Notes under the pieces: model-generated
The model's input: the letters and a program-made list of their open reading frames with translations, nothing else
Told to the model about the DNA's origin: nothing
Database searches by the model: none
Assembly: GCA_029978465.1 (NCBI GenBank)
Contig: JAPOJK010000002.1
Coordinates: forward strand, 1-52,685
Reading direction: 5' to 3'
DNA length: 52,685 nt
Source of the DNA: Actinomycetota bacterium
GTDB taxonomy: Bacteria > Actinomycetota > Actinomycetes > Nanopelagicales > Nanopelagicaceae
Shown: positions 1 to 9,120 of the stretch, one piece after another
Numbering within the stretch: the first letter of the stretch is position 1
Layout of the letters: each line of letters starts with the position of its first letter
Position numbers and translations under genes: made by a program

Positions 1-1
1 A

Positions 2-241
2 TTAACAATTAGAACACCAGCAGATCTGGAAGCTGCAGTTCATGCTCCGGGTGGTGCGATCTATGGAACATCAAGCAATGGTGCTCGTGCTGCATTTATG
101 CGTGCGAAGAATCGTTCGCCGATTAAGGGTTTGTATTTAGTCGGAGGTTCAGCTCACCCAGGTGGCGGATTACCGCTTGTTGGAATTAGTGGGGATTTAG
201 TTACTGAAGCAATTGGCTACGAGAAAAACGCACGACACTAA
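2..241 (+). CDS. C-terminal fragment of a CrtI-type phytoene/carotenoid desaturase-like FAD oxidoreductase (5' truncated by window edge)
   Basis: Frame 2 translation LTIRTPADLEAAVHAPGGAIYGTSSNGARAAFMRAKNRSPIKGLYLVGGSAHPGGGLPLVGISGDLVTEAIG matches the GLYLVGGS.HPGGGLPLV C-terminal FAD motif of CrtI-family desaturases. Confidence 0.75.
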   Translation, partial: LTIRTPADLEAAVHAPGGAIYGTSSNGARAAFMRAKNRSPIKGLYLVGGSAHPGGGLPLVGISGDLVTEAIGYEKNARH

Positions 242-827
242 TAAAGCTGTAGCACTGAATCGCAAAGAAGGTCATTGAAAGCGCAGTTACACCTGGAAGT
301 CCTACAAGATCCAACACCAAGATAATAAATATGTAGCTAGCTCGCATTGGCCGCTCGGCCGGTGTAACAACACCTAAATCACTGACACCCAATGAAATCA
401 ACTTAGTACGTGCGTACTCTTGAAATGCAGCAACACACCAAAAAGCGATAGGAATCCACGCTGGAACACCGATCACATACAGGGTGTAGAACCACAGCGC
501 TTCGCTAATTCGATCGACAACTGAGTCAAGGGTTGCGCCCCATTTACTGTCTCGCTGCTGGAATATCGCAACGCTGCCATCGATTCCATCGCAAAACAAT
601 GAGAAAACTAAGAAGCCAATAGACCACCAGGTCTGCGCCGTTAAGGCGGTGCCAACCGCACCTAACAAACCTAAGTAGGTAAGTGCGTTAGGAGAAATGC
701 GAAGCAGGGTGCAGATCAAACCAAAACGATACGAAATGTTCAGCCACGCACCGACGATGCCCTTAGTTTCAGCATCGCTGTGCAAAGAGCTCCACTTTGC
801 CTTGAACTCTTGGTTACTGAGCATCAT
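201..827 (-). CDS. CDP-alcohol phosphatidyltransferase family membrane protein
   Basis: DGIDGSVAIFQQRDSKWGATLDSVVDR resembles D-x2-DG-x2-AR-x8-G-x3-D-x3-D; several hydrophobic segments. Confidence 0.75.
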   Translation of the reverse strand: MMLSNQEFKAKWSSLHSDAETKGIVGAWLNISYRFGLICTLLRISPNALTYLGLLGAVGTALTAQTWWSIGFLVFSLFCDGIDGSVAIFQQRDSKWGATLDSVVDRISEALWFYTLYVIGVPAWIPIAFWCVAAFQEYARTKLISLGVSDLGVVTPAERPMRASYIFIILVLDLVGLPGVTALSMTFFAIQCYSFISVVRFSRSQLLQ

Positions 828-1668
828 TGAGCTTTCTGTAGATTTCTTGGGTAGCTGTCGAGCTATTCATTGTGTAAAAGTGTAGGCCTGGTGCACCAGC
901 GGCTAATAGATCTTTACAGAGTGATGTTGCTATCTCTACGCCTAGCGCACGCACAGCGTGTGGATCATTTTCAACCTTCGCAAAAGCATCAGCGATGTGG
1001 TGTGGAATTGGGGTTCCACCAAGTTCAGCCATGCGATGAAGTAACTTCACATTGGTGACCGGCAGGATGCCAGGAATGATTAATAACTTTGATCCACGGG
1101 CTGCAAGTGCTTCAAATAATTTTGTGTACTGCTTTACCTCAAAGAAAAATTGTGTGGTTGCAAAGGTTGCACCTAACTCTTCTTTGCGAATAAGTACATC
1201 TACATCTTTGTCAAAGTCTCCGTTAGATGCAGGGTGACCATCTGGAAATGCAGCAACTCCGATTGTGAAGCCACCAAACTCGTCAGCTAATTGAACTAAT
1301 TCATCAGCATGATTGAAACCACCTGGTGTTGGAGTCCATGGCGCACTTGGTCCTCCAGTTGGATCTCCGCGCAGTGCCAAAATACTTGTGATTCCTGCTT
1401 CTTTATAACTGTGCAAAATTGCGATCAATTCATCACGAGTAGATCCAACACATGTCAGGTGAGCAACAGTTGAAATACCTGTCCGCTTAGTAATTTCTTG
1501 AGCGATTCGAATTGAGCGATCTCGGGTCGAGCCACCTGCGCCATATGTAACTGAGACAAAGTCGGGGGCGATTGATTTAAGCCCTTCAATGGCAGCCCAC
1601 AGCCGTTCTTCACCCTCAACATCCTTTGGAGGGAAGAACTCGAATGAATACGAAGTGCGGAGTACCAC
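814..1668 (-). CDS. metF: 5,10-methylenetetrahydrofolate reductase
   Basis: SYSFEFFPPKDVEGEERLW, ALRGDP, PGILPVTN motifs. Confidence 0.92.
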   Translation of the reverse strand: MVLRTSYSFEFFPPKDVEGEERLWAAIEGLKSIAPDFVSVTYGAGGSTRDRSIRIAQEITKRTGISTVAHLTCVGSTRDELIAILHSYKEAGITSILALRGDPTGGPSAPWTPTPGGFNHADELVQLADEFGGFTIGVAAFPDGHPASNGDFDKDVDVLIRKEELGATFATTQFFFEVKQYTKLFEALAARGSKLLIIPGILPVTNVKLLHRMAELGGTPIPHHIADAFAKVENDPHAVRALGVEIATSLCKDLLAAGAPGLHFYTMNSSTATQEIYRKLNDAQ

Positions 1669-1674
1669 GGAGTG

Positions 1675-1684
1675 AGGGTACCGT
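1675..1684. promoter_or_regulatory. Overlapping divergent -10 elements (metF minus TACCCT; crtE plus TACCGT)
   Basis: AGGGTACCGT; each hexamer lies 6 nt from its GTG start (1668 minus, 1691 plus). Confidence 0.55.
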
Positions 1685-1690
1685 TACCGC

Positions 1691-2767
1691 GTGAGTTCAG
1701 AGCCGAAGGCAACATTAAAGAGCGTGCGAAGCGCCATTGAAGAAGAGTTAAGCATCTTCCTCAACCGCGAAAGCGCATATCTGAATTCGATCTCATCAGA
1801 TTTATCACCCGTCTCAGATGCCCTGACCTCCTTCTTATTAGATAGTGGAAAGCGACTTCGCCCACTGTTTGCCTATGCAGGATTTGCAGCTGCCGGTGGA
1901 GCAATCGAGAAATCAACTACCCGTGCGATGGCCGCTCTTGAACTACTGCAAGCATGTGCGTTAATTCATGATGATCTAATGGATGGATCAGATACACGCA
2001 GAGGTAAGCCATCTATTCATCGTCACTTTGAATCTATTCATGTGCAGGATCAACTCGATGGATTTGCGCCTCAATATGGATTATCTGCAGCGGTCTTGCT
2101 TGGCGATCTTGCACTTGTGTGGTCTGATCAAATGATTAATAGCGCTGGCTTATCCACTGAACAGTATGCGCGAGTGATTCCTTTGTATAACGAGATGCGT
2201 GTTGAGTTAATGGCTGGACAGTTCTTGGACATTCATGAACAAACTCAAAAGGACACCAGCACAGATCGTTCGATGAAGATTGCACGTTACAAATCGGGTA
2301 AGTACACCATTGAGCGCCCACTGCATTTGGGTGCTGCCATGAGTGCAGAGCCAAGCAATGAAATCTTTGCTGCTCTATCTGCATATGGCCTGCCATTAGG
2401 TGAAGCTTTCCAACTTCGCGATGACCTGTTGGGTGTCTTTGGAGATCCATCAGTTACTGGCAAGCCTGCAGGTGATGATCTTCGTGAAGGAAAGCGCACC
2501 GTATTAATTGCATTGACACATGAGCGCCAATCCCCTGCGCAAGCTGAAACCTGTAAGAAGTACTTTGGTCGCTCAGATCTTGATGCTCAGGGAGTTGCAA
2601 CCTTGCAAGAAATCATTGAATCCACCGGGGCGCGTGCTGAGCTTGAATCAACTATTGAAAAATTAACTGATGCTGCTTTACATGCAGCTGAATCATCACT
2701 TTTCACCAACGATGGAAGAGCTTTGCTCGTCGAGCTAGCTAACATCGCAACTAAAAGGAGTGCTTAA
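1691..2767 (+). CDS. crtE: Polyprenyl (geranylgeranyl) diphosphate synthase
   Basis: DDLMDGSDTRRGKPSIH (FARM) and RDDLLGVFGDPSVTGKPAGDDLREGKRT (SARM); upstream of crtI/crtB. Confidence 0.9.
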   Translation: MSSEPKATLKSVRSAIEEELSIFLNRESAYLNSISSDLSPVSDALTSFLLDSGKRLRPLFAYAGFAAAGGAIEKSTTRAMAALELLQACALIHDDLMDGSDTRRGKPSIHRHFESIHVQDQLDGFAPQYGLSAAVLLGDLALVWSDQMINSAGLSTEQYARVIPLYNEMRVELMAGQFLDIHEQTQKDTSTDRSMKIARYKSGKYTIERPLHLGAAMSAEPSNEIFAALSAYGLPLGEAFQLRDDLLGVFGDPSVTGKPAGDDLREGKRTVLIALTHERQSPAQAETCKKYFGRSDLDAQGVATLQEIIESTGARAELESTIEKLTDAALHAAESSLFTNDGRALLVELANIATKRSA

Positions 2768-4251
2768 TGCCTGCTCGCGTCAAAGGACCCACAGATCATG
2801 TCGTCATCGTTGGAGCGGGTTATGCCGGCTTAAGCGCTGCGCTGCGTCTGGCAGGTGCGGGCCGCAAGGTAACTGTCATTGAACGCGAATCTGTTCCAGG
2901 TGGACGAAGCGGTTTATTGAAAAAGGATGGGTACTCATTTGATACCGGTCCAACTGTTTTGACTATGCCTTCACTTATTCAAGATGCATTTAGCTGTGTC
3001 GGCGAAGATATGAAGGACTGGGTTGAACTGATGCCCGTTTCACCTTTGTATCGCGCTTACTACGCCGATGGATCCCAACTAGATGTCCATGCAAATACCA
3101 AGCAGATGGAAGCTGAAATTGCAGAAAAAATCAGCCCTGAAGAGGCTGCTGGTTATGCAAAGTATGTAGATTTTGTAACTAAGTTATACAAGTACGAAAT
3201 GAATGATTTCATCGATAGAAATATCGACACGCCATTCAACTTGCTGACACCTAACCTTGCGCGTCTCATCGCGCTAGGTGGCTTCCGCCGTCTATCACCA
3301 AAGGTGAATCAGTTCATGAAGGATCCGCGTTTGCAGAAGGTGTACTCCTTCCAGGCGATGTATGCAGGTGTGAGCCCGCAACAGGCGTTAGCAATTTATG
3401 CGGTTATCGCTTACATGGATTCAGTTAATGGTGTGTTCTTCCCAAAGGGAGGAATGCATGCGGTTCCTCGTGCGATGGCCGCTGCTGCAGAAAAACATGG
3501 AGTTGAATTTAAATACAACACAACTGTTACAAAGGTAGATGTTCAAAGCGGTCGCGCGAAGGCGGTCATCACAGAGGATGGTCAACGCATCGAGTGCGAT
3601 GCAATCATCTTGAACCCTGACCTTCCTGTTGCTTGGCGTGATTTGCTGGGCAAGACTCCGCTTTCAGTCAAGCGCCTGAACTACTCCCCTTCATGCGTAA
3701 CTATGTTGGTTGGTTCATCAAAGAAGTACGACTTTGCTGCTCACCACAACATTCACTTTGGTGAATCATGGGATGGCGTATTTGATGAGTTAATCAAGCA
3801 GAAGAAGCTCATGAGCGATCCAAGCGTTTTAGTAACAATTCCTTCGATGGATGATCCATCACTTGCACCAGAAGGAAAGCATTCATATTACGTACTGTTT
3901 CCAACCCCTAACTTGGATGCAGATATTGATTGGACCAAGCAGGCAAAGCCGTACCGCGATCACATGGTTGAGATCTTGGAACAACGTGGCTACACAGGCT
4001 TTGGTGATGCGATTGAGACTGAAGTTTTAACGACTCCACTTGATTGGCAGGCACAAGGCATGGAGGCTGGCGCACCATTTGCCAGCGCACATACCTTCTT
4101 CCAAACGGGTCCATTTAGACCACGCAATATGGCAGCTGGTATTGAAAATGTTGTCTTTGCTGGTTCTGGAACTCAACCGGGTGTTGGAGTTCCGATGGTG
4201 TTGATTTCGGGTCGTCTTGCTGCAGAACGTATTGTGGGACCAGTTAAGTAA
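2767..4251 (+). CDS. crtI: Phytoene desaturase
   Basis: VVIVGAGYAGLSAALRLAGAGRKVTVIE...GGRSG; C-terminal GSGTQPGVGVPMVLISGRLAAERI. Confidence 0.93.
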   Translation: MPARVKGPTDHVVIVGAGYAGLSAALRLAGAGRKVTVIERESVPGGRSGLLKKDGYSFDTGPTVLTMPSLIQDAFSCVGEDMKDWVELMPVSPLYRAYYADGSQLDVHANTKQMEAEIAEKISPEEAAGYAKYVDFVTKLYKYEMNDFIDRNIDTPFNLLTPNLARLIALGGFRRLSPKVNQFMKDPRLQKVYSFQAMYAGVSPQQALAIYAVIAYMDSVNGVFFPKGGMHAVPRAMAAAAEKHGVEFKYNTTVTKVDVQSGRAKAVITEDGQRIECDAIILNPDLPVAWRDLLGKTPLSVKRLNYSPSCVTMLVGSSKKYDFAAHHNIHFGESWDGVFDELIKQKKLMSDPSVLVTIPSMDDPSLAPEGKHSYYVLFPTPNLDADIDWTKQAKPYRDHMVEILEQRGYTGFGDAIETEVLTTPLDWQAQGMEAGAPFASAHTFFQTGPFRPRNMAAGIENVVFAGSGTQPGVGVPMVLISGRLAAERIVGPVK

Positions 4252-5154
4252 ATGGATGAGTTAACCGCTGCGGGGATTACAGATCCCGATCTTCGTGCAT
4301 CGTACGAAGAGTGCAAGCGGCTCAATGCATTACATGGAAAGACTTATTACTTAGCGACCTTATTGTTGCCCAAAGCAAAACGTCCCTTTGTTCATGCGCT
4401 GTATGGCTTTGCGCGTTATGCAGATGAGATCGTTGATGATTTAGCCTCAAAACTAAGCGTTGAAGAAAAAGCTGAAGTACTGAGCACATGGGGTAACGGA
4501 GTTCTGGCTGATCTTAAAAAAGGAACTAGCAAGGATCATGTGGGTCGCGCCTTAATCGATACCGTCAATCGTTTTGATATCCCCCACGAGCACTTTGAAG
4601 CTTTCTTACATTCGATGACAATGGACTTAACTGTTCAAGAGTATGAAAGTTATGAAGATTTAATTGAATATGTGTATGGCTCAGCAGCTGTAATTGGTTT
4701 AGAGATGGTTCCTATTTTGGGGCCTCTTCACAATGATGCCTTTGAAGCCGCTAAAAAACTTGGTATCGCCTTCCAATTAGCTAACTTTATTCGCGATGTG
4801 GATGAGGATCTTGATCGGGGACGTGTGTACCTGCCGCTCAAGGAGTTAGGTCAGTTTGGTGTGACCCGCGAAATGCTAGAAGAACGTGTTTTAACCCCAG
4901 AAATTATTGAAGCCCTGAAGTTTCAAATCGCACGAGTACGCCAATTGCAAGCAGAGGCAGCCCCTGGGATAAAGATGCTTGAAACATCAAGTCGTCCATG
5001 TATTGAGGCTGCAAGTACCTTGTACTGCGGAATTGTGGATGAGGTTGAAAAGATTGGGTATGACATCTTTAATCACCGAGCGAAGACATCTACCGCTAGA
5101 AGAATTCGTGTTGCAGGTGCTGCATTTGTTAAGCGCCAGCTGATTTCACGCTAA
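4252..5154 (+). CDS. crtB: Phytoene/squalene synthase
   Basis: YGFARYADEIVDDL and QLANFIRDVDEDLDRGRVYLP motifs. Confidence 0.93.
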   Translation: MDELTAAGITDPDLRASYEECKRLNALHGKTYYLATLLLPKAKRPFVHALYGFARYADEIVDDLASKLSVEEKAEVLSTWGNGVLADLKKGTSKDHVGRALIDTVNRFDIPHEHFEAFLHSMTMDLTVQEYESYEDLIEYVYGSAAVIGLEMVPILGPLHNDAFEAAKKLGIAFQLANFIRDVDEDLDRGRVYLPLKELGQFGVTREMLEERVLTPEIIEALKFQIARVRQLQAEAAPGIKMLETSSRPCIEAASTLYCGIVDEVEKIGYDIFNHRAKTSTARRIRVAGAAFVKRQLISR

Positions 5155-5161
5155 AGTAACA

Positions 5162-5244
5162 ACCACGGGAGCCCACAAGGCTGAGAGGGTCTGAAATTCA
5201 GACCGACCGATTGACCCATCCGGTAATGCGGATGCGGAAAGGAA
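5162..5244 (+). ncRNA. TPP (THI-box) riboswitch
   Basis: CACGGGAGCC..GGCTGAGAGGGTCTG..CAGACCGACCGATTGACCCATCCGGTAATGCGGATGCGGAAAGGAA; CTGAGA core, variable stem, GGTAATGC..GCGGAAAGG 3' region; the terminal GGAAAGGA also serves as the SD for the ATG at 5251. Confidence 0.88.
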
Positions 5245-5250
5245 TCAACT

Positions 5251-5826
5251 ATGTCATCCACTTTATTTACAGCCTGGGGCTATGAAGTCTCTATTCTGGA
5301 ATTCATCGCTGCGGTTACCTCATTTGTTGGCGTGTACTTGGGAACAACAGGAAAGAGAATCACCTGGCCATGGTGGGCATTAAGCAGTGCTTTGTATGGA
5401 GTTTTCTTCTACCAAGTCGATCTCTTTGCTAGTGCGGTACTGCAAATAGTTTTCATCATCGCTGCCGTTTACGGTTGGAAGGATTGGGCACCGACTGGTG
5501 CTGTTCCAGGAAGAGTTTCAACTCGAAATCGTGGAATTATCGCGATCGCAGTTGTATTTAGCGTTGCCGCATTAACACCTGTGTTATCAAATGTTGGCGC
5601 TGCAGCAACATGGACAGATGCATTTCTATTGATTGGAAGTTTGACCGCTCAGATCATGATGGTCTACGAGAAGTATGAATCATGGATAGTTTGGTTGATC
5701 GTAGATTTAGCAGGAACGATTCAATACGCATTACTTGGATACTGGTTTACTGCGGTGCTGTATGCAATGTTTACAGTTATTGCAGTGATCGGTTGGAAGC
5801 GTTGGAATGACTCTCTTAGCCATTGA
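5251..5826 (+). CDS. pnuC: PnuC-family transporter, probably thiamine/precursor specific (PnuT-like)
   Basis: WGYEVSILEFIAAVTSFVGVYLGTTGKRITWPWW...YEKYESWIVWLIVDLAGTIQYALLGYWFTAVLYAMFTVIAVIGWKRW; directly behind the TPP riboswitch. Confidence 0.85.
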   Translation: MSSTLFTAWGYEVSILEFIAAVTSFVGVYLGTTGKRITWPWWALSSALYGVFFYQVDLFASAVLQIVFIIAAVYGWKDWAPTGAVPGRVSTRNRGIIAIAVVFSVAALTPVLSNVGAAATWTDAFLLIGSLTAQIMMVYEKYESWIVWLIVDLAGTIQYALLGYWFTAVLYAMFTVIAVIGWKRWNDSLSH

Positions 5827-6298
5827 TGGACCAGCAGGCGCGGGTAAGACCACGCTTGCTGCCAAGTTAGAGGCCGAGTACTCAGCGCACTCAACTGTTC
5901 GTGTCATTCATATGGATGATTTGTATAACGGTTGGGAGAACGCGCTCGGTAACGCTTTGATGGAGATTCTGGATCGCATCACCTCTGCCCATCTTGCGGG
6001 TCGCGAATGCACAATCAAGATCTTTAACTGGCATTTGATGAAGTTTGATCGCGAAGAAATAGTTACGCCTACCGATTACTTAATCATTGAGGGCGTTGGC
6101 GCTGCCCAAGCAATTGTGCGAGAAGCAGGTGCCATTACCTATTGGTTAGATATTGATGCTGAAACCGGTTTGCAAAGGGTTTTAGCTCGCGATGGTGCGC
6201 ATCTTGAAAAGCAAATGCGCCAATGGCAGATTGAACAATCAATTCACTTTGCTACCGATCAAACGAGAGAAAACTGCGAGTTTAAACTCACTTCATAA
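5807..6298 (+). CDS. P-loop kinase of the uridine kinase-like family
   Basis: LLAIDGPAGAGKTTLAAKL Walker A, MDDLYNGW; start overlaps the 3' end of the pnuC-like gene by 20 bp. Confidence 0.8.
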   Translation: MTLLAIDGPAGAGKTTLAAKLEAEYSAHSTVRVIHMDDLYNGWENALGNALMEILDRITSAHLAGRECTIKIFNWHLMKFDREEIVTPTDYLIIEGVGAAQAIVREAGAITYWLDIDAETGLQRVLARDGAHLEKQMRQWQIEQSIHFATDQTRENCEFKLTS

Positions 6299-6305
6299 GG
6301 ATTTT

Positions 6306-6315
6306 GGGCGCGCCC
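6306..6315. promoter_or_regulatory. Perfect 10-bp palindrome GGGCGCGCCC, 48 bp before the kinase start codon
   Basis: Direct reading; same element at 31064 with identical spacing to a start codon. Confidence 0.5.
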
Positions 6316-6341
6316 TTAGGCCATGTACATGGTGGGCTCCA

Positions 6342-6347
6342 TAAAAT
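6342..6347 (+). promoter_or_regulatory. -10 element TAAAAT of a putative leaderless promoter
   Basis: TAAAAT-ctgcac-ATG(6354). Confidence 0.5.
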
Positions 6348-6353
6348 CTGCAC

Positions 6354-8252
6354 ATGTCTGATCTGACCGGAGAGCTCATCGATGGGCGCTACCAATTACT
6401 GCGTCAGGTCGCCAATGGTGGAATGGCTTCGATCTATGAAGCCATAGATACTCGTCTTGATAGAAAAGTCGCGGTCAAGATCATGCATCCGCATCTTGCT
6501 CAGGATGAAGCATTTGTATCTCGCTTCATCAAGGAGGCAAAAGCTGCTGCCGCTTTATCCCACCCCAACATTGTTGCGGTACAGGATCAAGGGTGGAATC
6601 AAAGCGGAGTTCCGGCAGTCTTTTTAGTAATGGAGCTAATTGAGGGACACACTCTTCGTGAATATCTCAATGAACGTGGCCGTTTTGAAATCAAGGATGC
6701 AATTAATTATTTGACTCCGATTTTGAGCGCCTTAGCCGCCGCCCATGTTTTGGGAATTGTGCACCGCGATATCAAGCCGGAAAACATTTTGATCTCTAAA
6801 GAAGGCCGCATCAAGATCGCAGATTTTGGATTAGCCCGGGGCGAACTCATTGGTTCCACTATGACCGCTGAATCAAGTGTGATTTTAGGAAGCGTTTCCT
6901 ACCTATCCCCCGAGCAAGTGCAGCGCGGAGTAGCTGATTCGCGTAGCGATGTGTACGCGGCAGGAATCGTTGCATACGAGATGCTGACTGGAGAAAAACC
7001 ATTTTCAGCAGAGTCGCCAATCCAAATCGCGTACATGCATGTCAATGAAGAGATTCCACGTCTTCGCAGCAAGCGCAAAGATGTACCACAAGCCTTAGAT
7101 GATTTGATCGCAAGCTCAACGGCGAAAAACCCTGATGAGCGTCCACGTACCGCAGGTGATTTCTTAGAGAAGTTACAGCAGATACAAATTGATTTAGATC
7201 CACGTAAGAATCAAATGGATCTTGGGTTAGATCTTCCAGTTGAGCCAATCCGCGAGAAGGCTCGTAAGAAGGTTAAAGAGGTTGCACCGGTCGAAATCAC
7301 CGCTCCAGTTGTAGAGACAACCAAAGAGATTCGCCGCAAAGAGGAGAAGAAACAGCGTGCAAGTAAGCGGGTTCGTCGTAACCGCAAAGTTGCCTTGATT
7401 CTTGCCGTTGTTTTAGGTGTGGGCGGTTGGTGGACCTTGGTCGGCCCAGGTTCACGTGTTGTTGTTCCATCTGTAGTTGGTGGAAGTTTTGATGAAGCGG
7501 TCAGCGTTATCTCACCGTTGGGATTAAACGCGGTTGTTGTTGAAAATAGATTTGATGAGGAAATCCCTAAGGGAAAGATCATCGAAAGTATTCCATCTGG
7601 TGGCGGCAAGGTTGATGCAGGTGGCTCCGTCAAGTTAATTGTTTCTAAGGGTCCCGAGCGTTACGCGATCCCGATGACAACAGGATTAACACCAGAAGCT
7701 GCTCAAGTTGCAATCGAAAAATCTCCACTTGTAGTGGGAACAATTACCGAAGTATTTAACGCTGAAATTCCAAAGGGTTTTGTAATCTCAACATCTCCTG
7801 CATCGGGAACATCTGTAAAACGTGACACAAAAGTAAATGTGTTGGTATCAAAGGGAATTGAACAGGTCGCACTTGCTTCGTATCTCGGAAAGAGCGGTGA
7901 GCAAGCACTGAATGAGTTAACCGAGGCAGGCTTTGTTGTTGAAGCAGGATATGCCTTTAATGAAACCGTTCCAGAGCTTGCAGTTATTTCACAAAATCCA
8001 GCAGGTGGAGCTTCTGCAAATAAGGGTGGCAAGGTTTCGATCTTGATTTCAAAGGGACCTCGTTACACATATATTCCAAAGACTGTGATCACCATGGAAG
8101 CAGTAGCTGCTAAGGAGATGCTGGAATCCCTTGGTTTAAAGGTCAAGGTTGTCACTATTGGAAATAATAAGAAAAAGGTTGTTAAGAAAGTTTCACCTGC
8201 GGTCAACACCAAGGTAAAACGTGGCAGCTTGGTGACGATTACCGTAGGGTAA
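6354..8252 (+). CDS. Ser/Thr protein kinase with C-terminal PASTA repeats
   Basis: Hanks motifs (VANGGMASIYEAIDTRLDRKVAVK, HRDIKPENILI, DFGLARG), TM segment VALILAVVLGVGGWWTLVG, then about four PASTA repeats (VPSVVG..., VISTSPASGTSV...). Confidence 0.93.
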   Translation: MSDLTGELIDGRYQLLRQVANGGMASIYEAIDTRLDRKVAVKIMHPHLAQDEAFVSRFIKEAKAAAALSHPNIVAVQDQGWNQSGVPAVFLVMELIEGHTLREYLNERGRFEIKDAINYLTPILSALAAAHVLGIVHRDIKPENILISKEGRIKIADFGLARGELIGSTMTAESSVILGSVSYLSPEQVQRGVADSRSDVYAAGIVAYEMLTGEKPFSAESPIQIAYMHVNEEIPRLRSKRKDVPQALDDLIASSTAKNPDERPRTAGDFLEKLQQIQIDLDPRKNQMDLGLDLPVEPIREKARKKVKEVAPVEITAPVVETTKEIRRKEEKKQRASKRVRRNRKVALILAVVLGVGGWWTLVGPGSRVVVPSVVGGSFDEAVSVISPLGLNAVVVENRFDEEIPKGKIIESIPSGGGKVDAGGSVKLIVSKGPERYAIPMTTGLTPEAAQVAIEKSPLVVGTITEVFNAEIPKGFVISTSPASGTSVKRDTKVNVLVSKGIEQVALASYLGKSGEQALNELTEAGFVVEAGYAFNETVPELAVISQNPAGGASANKGGKVSILISKGPRYTYIPKTVITMEAVAAKEMLESLGLKVKVVTIGNNKKKVVKKVSPAVNTKVKRGSLVTITVG

Positions 8253-8256
8253 GCCA

Positions 8257-9120
8257 ATGCCCACTCCAGTTAAGAAACCTCGTATCGGTGCCCACACCCC
8301 TACTACTGGTGGAATGGCGAAGCGATCTATCGCATATGCACAAGAAATCGGCGCAGAAGCGATTCAAGTTTTTGCATCAAGTCCCCGAACATGGGCGATG
8401 CCAGAGGCAAAACCAGAGCTAGATGAAGCATTTAAGATCAAGGCCGCTGAACTCGATATCGAAAGTTATGTTCACGCTCCCTTTTTAATTAACTTAGGTT
8501 CTCCAACAGAGGCGACATACTTAAACTCATTAGCCTCTACTAAGTATTCATTGCAACGCGGCGCAGATATTGGCGCGCTAGGCGTAGTAATTCACACAGG
8601 TTCAGCTGTAGATATTGACCATGTTGAAAAAGCCTGGAAGCAGATTCATGAAGGCATGATGCCGATTCTGAATTCACTTGGTGATGATGCGCCGTATTTG
8701 TTACTGGAACCAACAGCTGGGCAAGGACAGAGCCTGGTAAAGAAGTTAGATGATCTCGAAATGTATTTGAAAGCACTGGAATACCACCCAAAGGTTGGAA
8801 TCTGTCTAGATACCTGCCATGTATTTGCTGCAGGACATGACATCTCAGTTAAAGGTGGCATGACAGCGACCATTGATTTGCTCGTCGAAATAGCCGGAAT
8901 CGAACGTTTCCAATTGGTACATGCCAATGATTCTATGGATGTCTGCGGTGCACTAAAGGATCGCCACCAAAATATTGGAGATGGCCACATCGGCGTAGAT
9001 CCATTTAAGGAGCTGCTATCCCACCCAGCGGTTGCTAATGCGCCATTAATTCTTGAAACACCAGGTGTGGAGAAGGAGCATGGCAAGGAAGTTGCCTTGC
9101 TGAAGAAGTTACGCGGCTGA
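8257..9120 (+). CDS. nfo: Deoxyribonuclease IV (AP endonuclease)
   Basis: IGAHTPTTGG, HTGSAVD, CLDTCHVFAAGHDI, HANDSMDVCGALKDRHQNIGDGHIG. Confidence 0.92.
   Translation: MPTPVKKPRIGAHTPTTGGMAKRSIAYAQEIGAEAIQVFASSPRTWAMPEAKPELDEAFKIKAAELDIESYVHAPFLINLGSPTEATYLNSLASTKYSLQRGADIGALGVVIHTGSAVDIDHVEKAWKQIHEGMMPILNSLGDDAPYLLLEPTAGQGQSLVKKLDDLEMYLKALEYHPKVGICLDTCHVFAAGHDISVKGGMTATIDLLVEIAGIERFQLVHANDSMDVCGALKDRHQNIGDGHIGVDPFKELLSHPAVANAPLILETPGVEKEHGKEVALLKKLRG

Noticed and set aside
6321-6332. Second perfect palindrome CCATGTACATGG upstream of the PASTA kinase
   Set aside because: Real symmetry but only one copy seen, no second promoter sharing it; kept as a note rather than a site call
7211-8032. 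Minus-strand ORFs (140 and 109 aa) inside the PASTA kinase gene
   Set aside because: Overlapped by strong sense-strand PASTA repeats; Thr/Pro-rich antisense artefacts
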